Part shown: one piece after another, positions 26,687 to 34,512 of the stretch
How the letters are laid out: each line of letters begins with the position of its first letter
Position numbering within the stretch: position 1 is the first letter of the stretch
DNA from: Mycobacterium lentiflavum
GTDB lineage: Bacteria > Actinomycetota > Actinomycetes > Mycobacteriales > Mycobacteriaceae
Direction of reading: 5' to 3'
NCBI RefSeq assembly: GCF_022374895.2
Contig: NZ_CP092423.2
Location: 5,456,001 to 5,520,000, forward strand
Length of the DNA: 64,000 bases
Position numbers and translations under genes: made by a program
The notes under the pieces: model-generated
Database searches by the model: none
Told to the model about the DNA's origin: nothing
Seen by the model: only the letters and a program-made list of their open reading frames with translations

Positions 26687-27280
26687 TCACAGCAAGCCCG
26701 ACTGCAGGACATCTCCGGCCAGCCCCGCGACGACGGGAACAATGCCCAGGCAGACAAACGCCGGCAGAAAGCACAGCCCGAGCGGGCCCGCGATCAGCAC
26801 GCCCGCGCGCTCGGCGGCCGCAGCGGCGGTATGCGCGGCGTCGTGTCGAGACTGGTCAGCCAGCTCGGCGATGCCGCCGGCCAGCGCCGCACCCGATGAC
26901 GCCGAACGCCGGGCCAGTCGCAGCAGCGCATCGATCTGCACGTCCACCGTCTTATCGGGCGAGACCGACCATGCGACAGCGGGATCGGATCCCAGCGCCA
27001 GCAGATCGGCGGCCCGCCGCAAAACCCGGGCCAGCCTCGGCGGCGCGAACGCTGCGGTCGCGGCGGCCGCGGTCGACACGGCCATCCCGGCCTCCAGACA
27101 CACGGCCAGCACGTCGAAGCTGGACGCGACCGCCAGCGGGTCCGCCCCGCGGGCGGTCTCGTCGGCCCGCCCGATCCGAAACCGTTGCGGGCGAGGCGTG
27201 GTGCCGGCACGAGCCCGCACCACCGACGGGCCAGGCCCGATCAACAGCGCGACGGCGAGCAATACCGCCGCGACGCTCAC
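26687..27280 (-). CDS. TadC-like inner-membrane platform protein (Rv3657c family)
   Basis: 197 aa, type II/IV secretion 'GspF/TadC' type. Start GTG 27280 overlaps the upstream stop as GTGA. One N-terminal helix, a cytosolic helical bundle with 'FDVLAVCLEAGMAVSTA' (typical TadB/C core: L-x-x-G-x-x), and two C-terminal hydrophobic segments. Shorter than full TadC proteins, as is normal for the mycobacterial locus. Would form the membrane platform with the TadB-like protein. The 27-nt gap to the prepilin gene includes its ribosome site. Confidence 0.82.
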   Translation of the reverse strand: MSVAAVLLAVALLIGPGPSVVRARAGTTPRPQRFRIGRADETARGADPLAVASSFDVLAVCLEAGMAVSTAAAATAAFAPPRLARVLRRAADLLALGSDPAVAWSVSPDKTVDVQIDALLRLARRSASSGAALAGGIAELADQSRHDAAHTAAAAAERAGVLIAGPLGLCFLPAFVCLGIVPVVAGLAGDVLQSGLL

Positions 27281-28077
27281 GGCCCGGCTCCCGCTCGCAC
27301 GATGATTCGGTCCGACCACAGCAGCCCGGCGCACGTCAGCACGGACCCGACGACCAGTAGCCACCCACCCGTGTGCCCGCTCAGCAGGAAGCTCAGCGGG
27401 CGCGCCCCGATCAGTTGGCCCAGCAATACTCCCAGCACCGGCAGTCCCGCCAGTATCGCCGCGGTGGCGCGCGCCCCGGCCATGCCGGAGTCAAGCCGCG
27501 ACGAGAATCGCTGCCGCTCAACGATATCGCGTTGGGCGGTACGCATCAGGGTGGCGATCGCGAGGCCGTGCTCGGCGGCCAGTTGCCAGCATGCGGCCAG
27601 TCGATGCCATTGCGCAGGCTGAGCCGAGGCGCATGCCGCGGCGCGCAGGCCGGCCACGACGTCGGCGCCCAACCGTGCCCGCGCCGCGACGCCCCGCAGC
27701 GAGACCGACACCGCGCCAACGGTTTCGTCGGCAGCAGCACCGAACGCCTGCACCGGATGCGCGCCCACTCGCAGCTCGCCGACCAACACATCCAGCGCGG
27801 CTTCCAATGTCCGGCCCTCCTCGGTGGCGCGCAGGCGATGACGACGCCGGCGGTAACGCAGGCTCGCCGTGGCGGCCACCGCCGCACCGGCCAGGACGGT
27901 CGTCGGCGGCAGCATCACCGCGGCAGCACCGGCGGCGCACACCGCCAGACAGCCCACCCCGTGCCAGCCGACGACCCGTTGGCGCGCCGGCCTCGGCCGC
28001 AGCCGCCGTCGCGGTGACGGTGGAAGGGCCAACAGCGCCAACGCAACCAGCAACGCACCGGCCGGGATACCGTTCAT
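27277..28077 (-). CDS. TadB-like inner-membrane platform protein (Rv3658c family)
   Basis: 266 aa from the ATG at 28077, which overlaps the CpaF stop as ATGA. Two N-terminal hydrophobic segments separated by a basic loop, then a cytosolic four-helix region ('LDVLVGELRVGAHPVQAFGAAADE', the GspF/TadB motif) and two C-terminal transmembrane helices. Partner of the TadC-like product encoded next, again by a 4-nt overlap. Confidence 0.85.
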   Translation of the reverse strand: MNGIPAGALLVALALLALPPSPRRRLRPRPARQRVVGWHGVGCLAVCAAGAAAVMLPPTTVLAGAAVAATASLRYRRRRHRLRATEEGRTLEAALDVLVGELRVGAHPVQAFGAAADETVGAVSVSLRGVAARARLGADVVAGLRAAACASAQPAQWHRLAACWQLAAEHGLAIATLMRTAQRDIVERQRFSSRLDSGMAGARATAAILAGLPVLGVLLGQLIGARPLSFLLSGHTGGWLLVVGSVLTCAGLLWSDRIIVRAGAGP

Positions 28078-29237
28078 GCCGGCAACCGGCTTTGCAGCAA
28101 GAAATGCAGTTCGTCGGCATCGTCGGTCATGCCCCGCTGGGCATGCCACGCCGTTACTGCCCGGACCCGTCCCTCGACGTGCCGCAGCACCGCGATCTCA
28201 GCGAGCCGCCGCCAGCCGCTGCGATCCCGCGCTACGTGCAGCAGTACCTGGACCGCCGCCGCGAGCTGACTGTGCAGCGCGACGCGGTCCAAACCGCCGA
28301 GCGCGCCCAGCGCCTCCAGCCGGGCCGGGACCTCACCCGGATTGTTGGCATGCACCGTCCCGGCCCCGCCGTCGTGGCCGGTGTTCAGCGCCGCGAGCAG
28401 GTCGACCACTTCAGCGCCCCTGACCTCTCCGACCACTATGCGGTCGGGCCGCATCCGCAGCGCCTGCCGGACGAGTTGGCGCAGCGGAACCTCGCCCACG
28501 CCTTCGACATTGGCGCACCGCGCGACCAGCTTGACCAGATGCGGATGCCGGGGCGCCAATTCGGCCGCGTCCTCGACGCACACGATCCGCTCGTCCGGCG
28601 ATACCGCACCCAGCATGGCCGCCAGCAAAGTCGTCTTGCCGGCGCCCGTGCCGCCACACACCAGGAATGCCAACCGCGCCGCGATGATGTCGGCCAGCAA
28701 CGCCGCAGCCGCCGGCTCGATCGCGCCCGACGCGGTCAACGCCGCCAGGTCCTGGGTAGCCGGCCGCAAGACCCGCAGCGACAAGCACGTGCCGCCGGCA
28801 GCCACGGGCGGCAACACCGCGTGCAACCGGACCGCAAATCCGCCGGCGCCGATACCGGTCAGCTGGCCGTCCACCCACGGCTGGGCGTCATCGAGACGGC
28901 GCCCGGCGGCCAACGCCAGCCGCTGCGCCAGCCGCCGCACCGCGGCCTCGTCGGCAAACCGGATGTGGCTGCGACGCAAACCGTTTCCATCGTCGACCCA
29001 CACCGCGTCCGGCGCGGTGACGAGGACGTCGGTGGTGCCGTCCGCACACAGCAAGGCGTCGAGAATCCCGGCGCCGGTCAGTTCGGTCTGCAGCACCCGC
29101 AGCGTGGCCAGGACCTCGGTATCACCGAGCATCCCGCCGGATTCGGCCCGGATCGCGGCGGCCACCACATTGGGCCGCAATGGCGCCGCTTCGGTCGCCA
29201 ACCGCTCGCGCACCCGCTCAATAAGCGATTCGCTCAC
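28074..29237 (-). CDS. TadA/CpaF-type secretion ATPase (Rv3659c)
   Basis: Hexameric motor for pilus assembly. 387 aa from the GTG at 29237 (GTGA overlap with the upstream stop). N-terminal helical domain (residues 1-70), then the RecA-like core: Walker A G-G-T-G-A-G-K-T-T (about 195-203), Asp box 'RIVCVEDAAEL', and Walker B 'IVVGEVRGAEVVDLL' with catalytic Glu at about 271, followed by the His box 'GTVHANNP'. All ATPase motifs are intact. Confidence 0.92.
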   Translation of the reverse strand: MSESLIERVRERLATEAAPLRPNVVAAAIRAESGGMLGDTEVLATLRVLQTELTGAGILDALLCADGTTDVLVTAPDAVWVDDGNGLRRSHIRFADEAAVRRLAQRLALAAGRRLDDAQPWVDGQLTGIGAGGFAVRLHAVLPPVAAGGTCLSLRVLRPATQDLAALTASGAIEPAAAALLADIIAARLAFLVCGGTGAGKTTLLAAMLGAVSPDERIVCVEDAAELAPRHPHLVKLVARCANVEGVGEVPLRQLVRQALRMRPDRIVVGEVRGAEVVDLLAALNTGHDGGAGTVHANNPGEVPARLEALGALGGLDRVALHSQLAAAVQVLLHVARDRSGWRRLAEIAVLRHVEGRVRAVTAWHAQRGMTDDADELHFLLQSRLPA

Positions 29238-30334
29238 GCCGCACTGGCTTTCGGTCGGGACCCCGCGCGCGGCAGCACCGCGAGCACCCGGCGAGCCGCG
29301 GCCGTCAGGGCCGATCGCCTGCCCAAACGCAGACCGCCGTGTTCGAGTTGGTCGGCCAGTTGGGGCTGAGCCTTCATCGACGCGAGCAGCGGCAGGCCGC
29401 AGATGTCGGCGACTTCTGCCGCACGCAATCCACCCGGCGACGGGCCACGGACCACCAACCCGAGATTGGGATTGATCGCGGCCAGCACCGGCGTCAGCGC
29501 CGCCGTCGCGGCGCAGGCCCGCACATCGCACCTGCTGACGACGACGACAAGGTCGGCGGCATCGAGCGCGGCCCGGGTGGCGTCGGTCAGACGACGGGGC
29601 AGATCGCACACCACCGTGACGCCTCCGCGGCGGCCCGCATCGATGACCGCGTCCACCGGCCCGGCGTCCGGCTCGTAGCCACGCCGCGTGCCGGAGAGCA
29701 AGCTGATGCCGTGCGGGCGCGGCAGCGCGTCGCGAACGGCCGGCCAGCTGAGCCGCCCGTCCTGCAATGCCAAGTCGGGCCACCGCAAGCCGGGCGTGCT
29801 CTCACCGCCCAGCAACAAATCGAGGCCGCCGCCCCAGGGATCAAGATCAACTAGCAGTGCATCATTGGCGACTCGCGCCACTGCGGCCGCGAACAACGAC
29901 GCGCCGGCCCCGCCGCAACCACCGATCACCGCGACGACGTGGCCGCGCGACTCGTCGTCCCGGATGGATTCCACGGACTCCGCGAGTTCGCGGATCAACT
30001 CGTGCTCCTGCGCCGGCATGCTCAGCACGTGCTGGGCGCCGACCGCGATCGCGGCCGACCAGGTGGCGGTCGCGGGTTCGGCGGCGCACAGCACGCTGAC
30101 GTGAGTGCGACGCGGCAGACCAGCGCGCCGACAGCGGTCCGCGCCCGCCGCGTCGAGCACCACCGCCGCGGCCGCCGACCACGTCTTCCGTCCCACCGTC
30201 GCACCGCCGGCATGTACCACTCGAACGCCGACCGCGGCGGCCACCCGGTCCAGCTCGTCGCGCAAGATCGGGTCGGTCAGCACCGCGAGTACACCCGCAG
30301 AACCTCTCGCCTCGGCACTCGTCGCGATCGTCAC
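29234..30334 (-). CDS. CpaE/MinD-like protein, septum site-determining type (SsdA, Rv3660c)
   Basis: 366 aa from the GTG at 30334. A receiver-like N-terminal domain (about residues 1-125) precedes a MinD/ParA-like domain. The expected deviant Walker A (K-G-G-x-G-K-S/T) reads G-C-G-G-A-G-A-S at about residues 139-146: both signature and catalytic Lys are absent, so ATP hydrolysis is doubtful. 'LLVDLDPWGGGLDLLLG' (Walker A') remains. In M. tuberculosis the homologue was described as SsdA, affecting septum placement; CpaE relatives localise Tad pilus machines. First gene of the Tad locus; the 6C sRNA lies upstream on the same strand. Confidence 0.85.
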   Translation of the reverse strand: MTIATSAEARGSAGVLAVLTDPILRDELDRVAAAVGVRVVHAGGATVGRKTWSAAAAVVLDAAGADRCRRAGLPRRTHVSVLCAAEPATATWSAAIAVGAQHVLSMPAQEHELIRELAESVESIRDDESRGHVVAVIGGCGGAGASLFAAAVARVANDALLVDLDPWGGGLDLLLGGESTPGLRWPDLALQDGRLSWPAVRDALPRPHGISLLSGTRRGYEPDAGPVDAVIDAGRRGGVTVVCDLPRRLTDATRAALDAADLVVVVSRCDVRACAATAALTPVLAAINPNLGLVVRGPSPGGLRAAEVADICGLPLLASMKAQPQLADQLEHGGLRLGRRSALTAAARRVLAVLPRAGSRPKASAA

Positions 30335-30513
30335 CCCACCACCGTGCGGGCAGCTCAGGATGGCACACCAGTGCCAGATCGGGATTTGTGGAGAGATACC
30401 ACGGTGTGCACAAAGTTCGGGGTTCGGCACGTGCCCGCCCGAGGGATAACACTGTGCCCGCAACGCACCGGAGGCGGCGCCGGAAGGCCTGTTTTTCGGG
30501 AAAATTACCCCAG

Positions 30514-30609
30514 AAAAGGGACGACCCCCGCCAGGGGGGGAGGAGGCGGAGGTCGTCGTGCATCAGCCCCGGGGGGTCGGGCTGATACACCCTCGGCTCA
30601 GGCCGAGTA
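30514..30609 (-). ncRNA. 6C small RNA (B11/ncRv13660c type)
   Basis: On the minus strand two stem-loops with C-rich loops follow one another. Stem ATCAGCCC/GGGCTGAT (30562-30569 with 30579-30586) has a loop holding exactly six C. Stem ACGACC-CCGCC type (30521-30532 with 30545-30556) has a loop with seven C. A short 5' stem CTCGGC/GCCGAG (30592-30607) precedes them, and a T4 run follows (30514-30517). This is the hallmark of the actinobacterial 6C RNA (Rfam family '6C'), which in M. tuberculosis lies between Rv3660c and Rv3661, as here. The length of about 96 nt fits. Ends are estimated from the promoter and the T-run. The C-loops are believed to pair with G-rich mRNA leaders. Confidence 0.9.
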
Positions 30610-30615
30610 ATGCTT

Positions 30616-30621
30616 ACTATA
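30616..30621 (-). promoter_or_regulatory. -10 element of the 6C RNA promoter
   Basis: TATAGT on the minus strand, seven nt before the presumed RNA start. No good -35 is seen at 17 bp; a TTGCGG-like hexamer (complement of 30641-30646) is at 19 bp. Confidence 0.55.
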
Positions 30622-30769
30622 CACACGACAGTGGGCGGTGCCGCAAGTAGATCTTTTTTTCGTAGCAGCGATTTGAGCCGTAAAAACACCGTTGGCCTCG
30701 GGTGTTACTCCCAGTTCAGCCCTCATTTTGCCGGCAACCCCCGGACGCGCCGACTGACCGACCTATGCT

Positions 30770-31633
30770 GTGTCGGTGACCGTCTCCGACCCGGACGCGC
30801 ATCAGCAAACCTCGGCGCAGACAGCCGCAACCGGTACTGCACACGCCCGCACCGCGGCCTTTTTCGACCTGGATAAGACCATCATCGCCAAGTCCAGCAC
30901 CCTGGCGTTCAGCAAACCGTTCTTCAACCAGGGACTGCTCAATCGGCGCGCCGTGCTGAAGTCCAGCTACGCTCAATTCATCTTCCTGCTCTCTGGTGCT
31001 GATCATGACCAGATGGACCGAATGCGCACTCACATGACCAACATGTGTACCGGTTGGGACGTCGCTCAGGTCAAGTCGATCGTCAACGAAACGCTCCATG
31101 ACATCGTGACTCCGCTGGTGTTCGCCGAGGCCGCTGACCTGATCGCGGCGCACAAATTGTGCGGCCGCGACGTCGTCGTGGTGTCCGCATCGGGCGAGGA
31201 GATCGTCGCACCGATCGCCCGCGCACTGGGTGCCACGCATGCGATGGCGACCCGGATGGTCGTCGAGGACGGCAAGTACACCGGCGACGTCGCCTTCTAC
31301 TGCTACGGCGAGGGCAAGGTCCAAGCGATCCGCGAGCTGGCGGCCCGCGAGGGCTACCCGCTAGAACACTGCTACGCCTACTCAGACTCGATCACCGACC
31401 TGCCCATGCTCGAGTCGGTCGGGCATCCCAGCGTGGTCAACCCCGACCGCGGTTTGCGCAAAGAAGCGACCGAACGTGGTTGGCCCGTGCTGAGTTTCTC
31501 GCGACCGGTCTCTCTGCGAGACCGGATTCCGGCACCCTCGGGTGCCGCGATCGCCACCACGGCCGCGGTGAGTATCAGCGCGCTGGCCGCCGGCGCGGTC
31601 ACCTACTCGCTGCTGCGGCGCTTCGCGTTCTAG
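30770..31633 (+). CDS. HAD-IB family phosphatase, SerB/CicA-like (Rv3661)
   Basis: 287 aa, equal in length to Rv3661. HAD motif I F-F-D-L-D-K-T (nucleophile Asp33, acid Asp35), motif II 'VVVSASGEE', motif IV 'YAYSDSITDLPMLE'. A Cap-1 helical insertion lies between motif I and II. C-terminal hydrophobic segment (about residues 260-281, 'GAAIATTAAVSISALAAGAV') suggests a membrane tail. Phosphoserine phosphatase-like in sequence, but the true substrate is unknown. GTG start. Lies between the 6C and Ms1 small RNAs. Confidence 0.87.
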   Translation: MSVTVSDPDAHQQTSAQTAATGTAHARTAAFFDLDKTIIAKSSTLAFSKPFFNQGLLNRRAVLKSSYAQFIFLLSGADHDQMDRMRTHMTNMCTGWDVAQVKSIVNETLHDIVTPLVFAEAADLIAAHKLCGRDVVVVSASGEEIVAPIARALGATHAMATRMVVEDGKYTGDVAFYCYGEGKVQAIRELAAREGYPLEHCYAYSDSITDLPMLESVGHPSVVNPDRGLRKEATERGWPVLSFSRPVSLRDRIPAPSGAAIATTAAVSISALAAGAVTYSLLRRFAF

Positions 31634-31700
31634 CCGCGGTCTCAGCAAATCTGCCGAGCGCTCGGCAAGTTTGAATTCGCAATGTTCGCAGAATTGGGCC

Positions 31701-31729
31701 TTGCTGTGCTAAGGCTCCAGTAGTACAAA
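31701..31729 (+). promoter_or_regulatory. Promoter of the Ms1 RNA
   Basis: TTGCTG at 31701-31706 and TACAAA at 31724-31729, spacing 17 bp, a reasonable SigA-type promoter. The predicted start is about 31736. Confidence 0.6.
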
Positions 31730-31735
31730 GGAACC

Positions 31736-32030
31736 ACGGAAGCCCGGTAAGGCCAAGGTCGATCCGGAAGAGAAGGTTCGTTCTCCCGAACCGGGCGCCC
31801 AGCACGGTGCTCGGCACCCACGCGGAGTCATAGCCGCGAAGATGGCAGAAGTGTTGCGGGCCTGCGTAATTGCGAAAATGCAGAGAGCATAACCGGCCCT
31901 TTGGGTGGGGTCGCAGCTGGAAGCGTCGCAAGATCGCCGAGGCCACCCACGCAGCCCCATACGTGCACGCTTGGTAACCGAGTTCCGTGCTAGCGGGCGG
32001 CGGACCGAATATTTCGGAACGCCGCCCGCT
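31736..32030 (+). ncRNA. Ms1 RNA (MTS2823 homologue)
   Basis: A 430-bp gap between the Rv3661 and Rv3662c homologues, where M. tuberculosis encodes MTS2823 and M. smegmatis its relative Ms1. Ms1 is a roughly 300-nt RNA that binds core RNA polymerase in stationary phase, taking the place of 6S RNA. Promoter and terminator positions give about 295 nt, the right size. No open frame here shows coding character. Identity rests on position, size and flanking signals; I could not align it to the reference RNA. Confidence 0.82.
31992..32030 (+). terminator. Terminator hairpin of Ms1
   Basis: 11-bp stem AGCGGGCGGCG/CGCCGCCCGCT (31992-32002 with 32020-32030) capped by an inner 5-bp stem CCGAA/TTCGG. 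No U-run follows, which is common for mycobacterial hairpin terminators. It also ends transcription opposite to the convergent Rv3662c homologue. Confidence 0.75.
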
Positions 32031-32062
32031 CTACGTGTCTGGACCTTTTCGCGCGGCGCCGC

Positions 32063-32824
32063 TCAACTCTTGCCCGGCAAAGACTCAGCGATCGACAACG
32101 CCTCCTGCGCGCCGGCCTGCATCGCCCGGCAACACAGCACCAACCAAGCTCCGACGCCGGCTGGTGTGCCTGCGGCGAATCCGCTTGCGGCGCCGCGATA
32201 GTCACCGGGTTTGCGCATCCAGCTCACCTCCGGCACACCCAGCCCGTGCGGATCCAGCCCGCTGGCGATCGTCACCAGCCGGGACACCGCCCGCGCGACC
32301 ACTCCGTCCGCGCTGCCAAAGGGCTTGAGCGTCAGCAGTTCTCCGTGCGCGACCGCGGCGACCACAGGTGCTGGCACCCGCGTGCGACCGGTCACCAATT
32401 CGCCGAGCAGCTCCAGACGAGGGCCGATCTCGGGGTCGGCGCGCGGGCGGCCCAAGTGTTCGTCGTCGACCTGGTCGGCAGCCGCCAGCATGTGCAGCCG
32501 GGCCAGCGCCTGCAACGGCGATCGCTGCCACACGCCGATTAATGCACCCCCACCGCCCTCCAGCGCCTGAGCCACCCGCAGCGCTCCGCCGAACACCGGA
32601 TCGCTCACCCCTGAGCTGTCCGCTAAGTCCTCAAACCGCACCGGCCCGCCATCGAGCACCGAGGAAGCGCGGGCCGCCCGCAGCGCCGCCTCGGCAGCGG
32701 TTACCGGCCAACCGCGCAGATTTGCGCGATGGCGGTGCGCGCGCCCCAACGCGTCGCGGGCCCGGTCACTGGCCTCGGCGACGCCGGGGAGCTCCATCAG
32801 CGGAGCCAGCGGGTCAGCCGTCAC
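32063..32824 (-). CDS. Degenerate Fic-like protein (Rv3662c family)
   Basis: 253 aa, annotated elsewhere as hypothetical or oxidoreductase. Its layout resembles Fic AMP-transferases. An N-terminal helix carries 'ARASSVLDGG', similar to the S/T-x-x-x-E-G inhibitory motif region, and the core helix reads 'LKPFGSADGVVARAVSRL' where Fic proteins have H-P-F-x-x-G-N-G-R. The catalytic His, the Asn and the first Arg are missing, so AMPylation is unlikely. This assignment is my inference from motif alignment. Located between Ms1 and dppD, 11 nt beyond the dppD stop, so probably read with dpp. Confidence 0.7.
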   Translation of the reverse strand: MTADPLAPLMELPGVAEASDRARDALGRAHRHRANLRGWPVTAAEAALRAARASSVLDGGPVRFEDLADSSGVSDPVFGGALRVAQALEGGGGALIGVWQRSPLQALARLHMLAAADQVDDEHLGRPRADPEIGPRLELLGELVTGRTRVPAPVVAAVAHGELLTLKPFGSADGVVARAVSRLVTIASGLDPHGLGVPEVSWMRKPGDYRGAASGFAAGTPAGVGAWLVLCCRAMQAGAQEALSIAESLPGKS

Positions 32825-32835
32825 AGGTTGCCAAC

Positions 32836-34461
32836 CTAGCGCGGCGGCATGGACGCCCCGGGGATGGCCTCCAGCAATTGGCGGGTGTATTCGTGTCCGG
32901 GCCTGGTGAACAGCTCTTCGGTCGCCGCGCGCTCGACGATCCGCCCGGCGCGCATCACCAGAACATCGTCGGCGATCTGCCGGATCACGGCCAGGTCGTG
33001 GCTGATGAACAGGTAGGCCAGGCCCAGTTCGGCCTGCAACGAAGCCAGCAGGTCCAATATCTGTGCCTGCACCAGCACGTCGAGCGCCGACACCGCCTCG
33101 TCGCAGACCAGCACCTCGGGCCGTAGCGCCAAAGCCCGCGCGATCGCGACGCGTTGCCGCTGGCCGCCGGAGAGCTCGCGCGGCAACCTGCCGAGCACCG
33201 ACGAGGGCAACGCCACCTGGTCGACGAGGTCGCGCACCGCTGTCTCGCGCTGCCTGCGGTCGCCGACTCGGTGGATCCGCAACGGCTCCTCGATCGCGCG
33301 GAACACCGAGTACATCGGGTCAAGGCTGCTGTAGGGGTTCTGGAACACCGGCTGCACGCGCCGGCGAAAGGCCATCATCGCGTGGCGGTTGCGCGCATCA
33401 GAAATTTCGGTACCGTCGAAAACGACTGTGCCCGAGGTCGGTTGGAGCAAGGCCAGCGTCATCCGGGCCACCGTCGATTTGCCCGAACCTGATTCGCCGA
33501 CGATGGCCAGGGTGCGACCCCGCTTCAGCCCGAAGGACACGGCGTCGACGGCACGGAACCCAGGCCGGCGCCACGGTACGCCGTGCGACTCCCGGTAGAC
33601 CTTGGTCAGCTCCGAGGCGACGAGGATGTCGCTCGCCCCGGAGTCGGCGGCCGGGCGTTGCCGCGCCGAACTCCGCACCGTCAGCGACGGAGCCGCGGCC
33701 ACCAGCCGGCGCGTGTACTCGTGCCGCGGATTCCGCAGGATCGACTGCGCGGCACCGGATTCCACCACCATACCGCGGTGGACGACGACGACCTGCTCGG
33801 CCCGTTCGGCGGCCAGCGCCAGATCGTGCGTGATCAGCAACAGCGCGGTGTCGAGTTCGTCGGTGAGACGCTGCAGATGGTCGAGTACCTGCCGTTGCAC
33901 CGTGACGTCGAGCGCCGACGTCGGTTCGTCGGCGATCAGCAGCTGCGGGTGGCCCGCCAGCCCGATCGCGATCAGCGCACGCTGACACATGCCGCCCGAC
34001 AACTGGTGCGGGTACTTGCCCGCCTGCTTCTCCGGATCCGGCATGCCCGCCTGGGCGAGCAGCTCGACTGCCCGCCGGCGCGACTGCCGGCCGTCGGTGT
34101 TGGCCCGCAACGCTTCTCGGATCTGGAAGCCGACCTTCCAGACGGGGTTGAGGTTGGTCATCGGGTCTTGGGGTACATAGCCGATGCGTCGGCCCCTGAT
34201 CGAGCGGAGCAGTTTGCGATCAGCCGCGGTGATGTCCTGTCCGTCAAACGTGATGCGGCCGGCCGTGATTCGCCCGCCCGGCGGCAGCAGGCCCAGGACC
34301 GCGGCGGCCGTGGTCGATTTGCCCGATCCTGATTCGCCGACCACGGCGACGGTCTGCCCGCGCATCACGCGCAGGTCGACTCCGCTGACCGCGGGGTCGT
34401 GGTCGCCGAACCTGACTTCCAGGCCCTCGACTTTCAGCAGCGGCGATTCCGCAGCGGTCAT
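32836..34461 (-). CDS. dppD: Peptide/haem ABC transporter ATPase DppD (fused double ATPase)
   Basis: 541 aa with two complete ABC ATPase domains in one chain (equivalent to DppD-DppF). Each has Walker A G-E-S-G-S-G-K-S-T (about residues 42-50 and again near 315), a signature 'LSGG(M/Q)CQR/QR', and Walker B 'LLIADEPTSALD' and 'VLVCDEAVSALD'. The ATG at 34461 sits 8 nt after an AGGAGGAG site that lies in a MIRU-like sequence; a GTG at 34467 is too close to it. Powers import through DppBC. In M. tuberculosis DppABCD (Rv3663c-Rv3666c) has been implicated in peptide and haem uptake. Confidence 0.93.
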   Translation of the reverse strand: MTAAESPLLKVEGLEVRFGDHDPAVSGVDLRVMRGQTVAVVGESGSGKSTTAAAVLGLLPPGGRITAGRITFDGQDITAADRKLLRSIRGRRIGYVPQDPMTNLNPVWKVGFQIREALRANTDGRQSRRRAVELLAQAGMPDPEKQAGKYPHQLSGGMCQRALIAIGLAGHPQLLIADEPTSALDVTVQRQVLDHLQRLTDELDTALLLITHDLALAAERAEQVVVVHRGMVVESGAAQSILRNPRHEYTRRLVAAAPSLTVRSSARQRPAADSGASDILVASELTKVYRESHGVPWRRPGFRAVDAVSFGLKRGRTLAIVGESGSGKSTVARMTLALLQPTSGTVVFDGTEISDARNRHAMMAFRRRVQPVFQNPYSSLDPMYSVFRAIEEPLRIHRVGDRRQRETAVRDLVDQVALPSSVLGRLPRELSGGQRQRVAIARALALRPEVLVCDEAVSALDVLVQAQILDLLASLQAELGLAYLFISHDLAVIRQIADDVLVMRAGRIVERAATEELFTRPGHEYTRQLLEAIPGASMPPR

Positions 34462-34512
34462 GTGCACCGCTCCTCCTCATCGCTTCGCTCGGCATCGTCG
34501 CCGGTGCGGCTC
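34462..34512 (-). repeat. MIRU-like sequence between dppC and dppD
   Basis: On the minus strand this 51-bp stretch contains GGCGACGATGCCGAGCG followed by AAGCGATGAGGAGGAGCG, closely resembling the core of mycobacterial interspersed repetitive units as I remember it. As in other MIRUs, it carries the upstream stop codon (TGA of dppC) and supplies the downstream ribosome site (of dppD). Confidence 0.6.

Noticed and set aside
31599..31946. Minus-strand open frame across the Rv3661-Rv3662c gap
   Set aside because: Overlaps the Ms1 promoter and RNA; Cys/Arg-rich with poor codon pattern.
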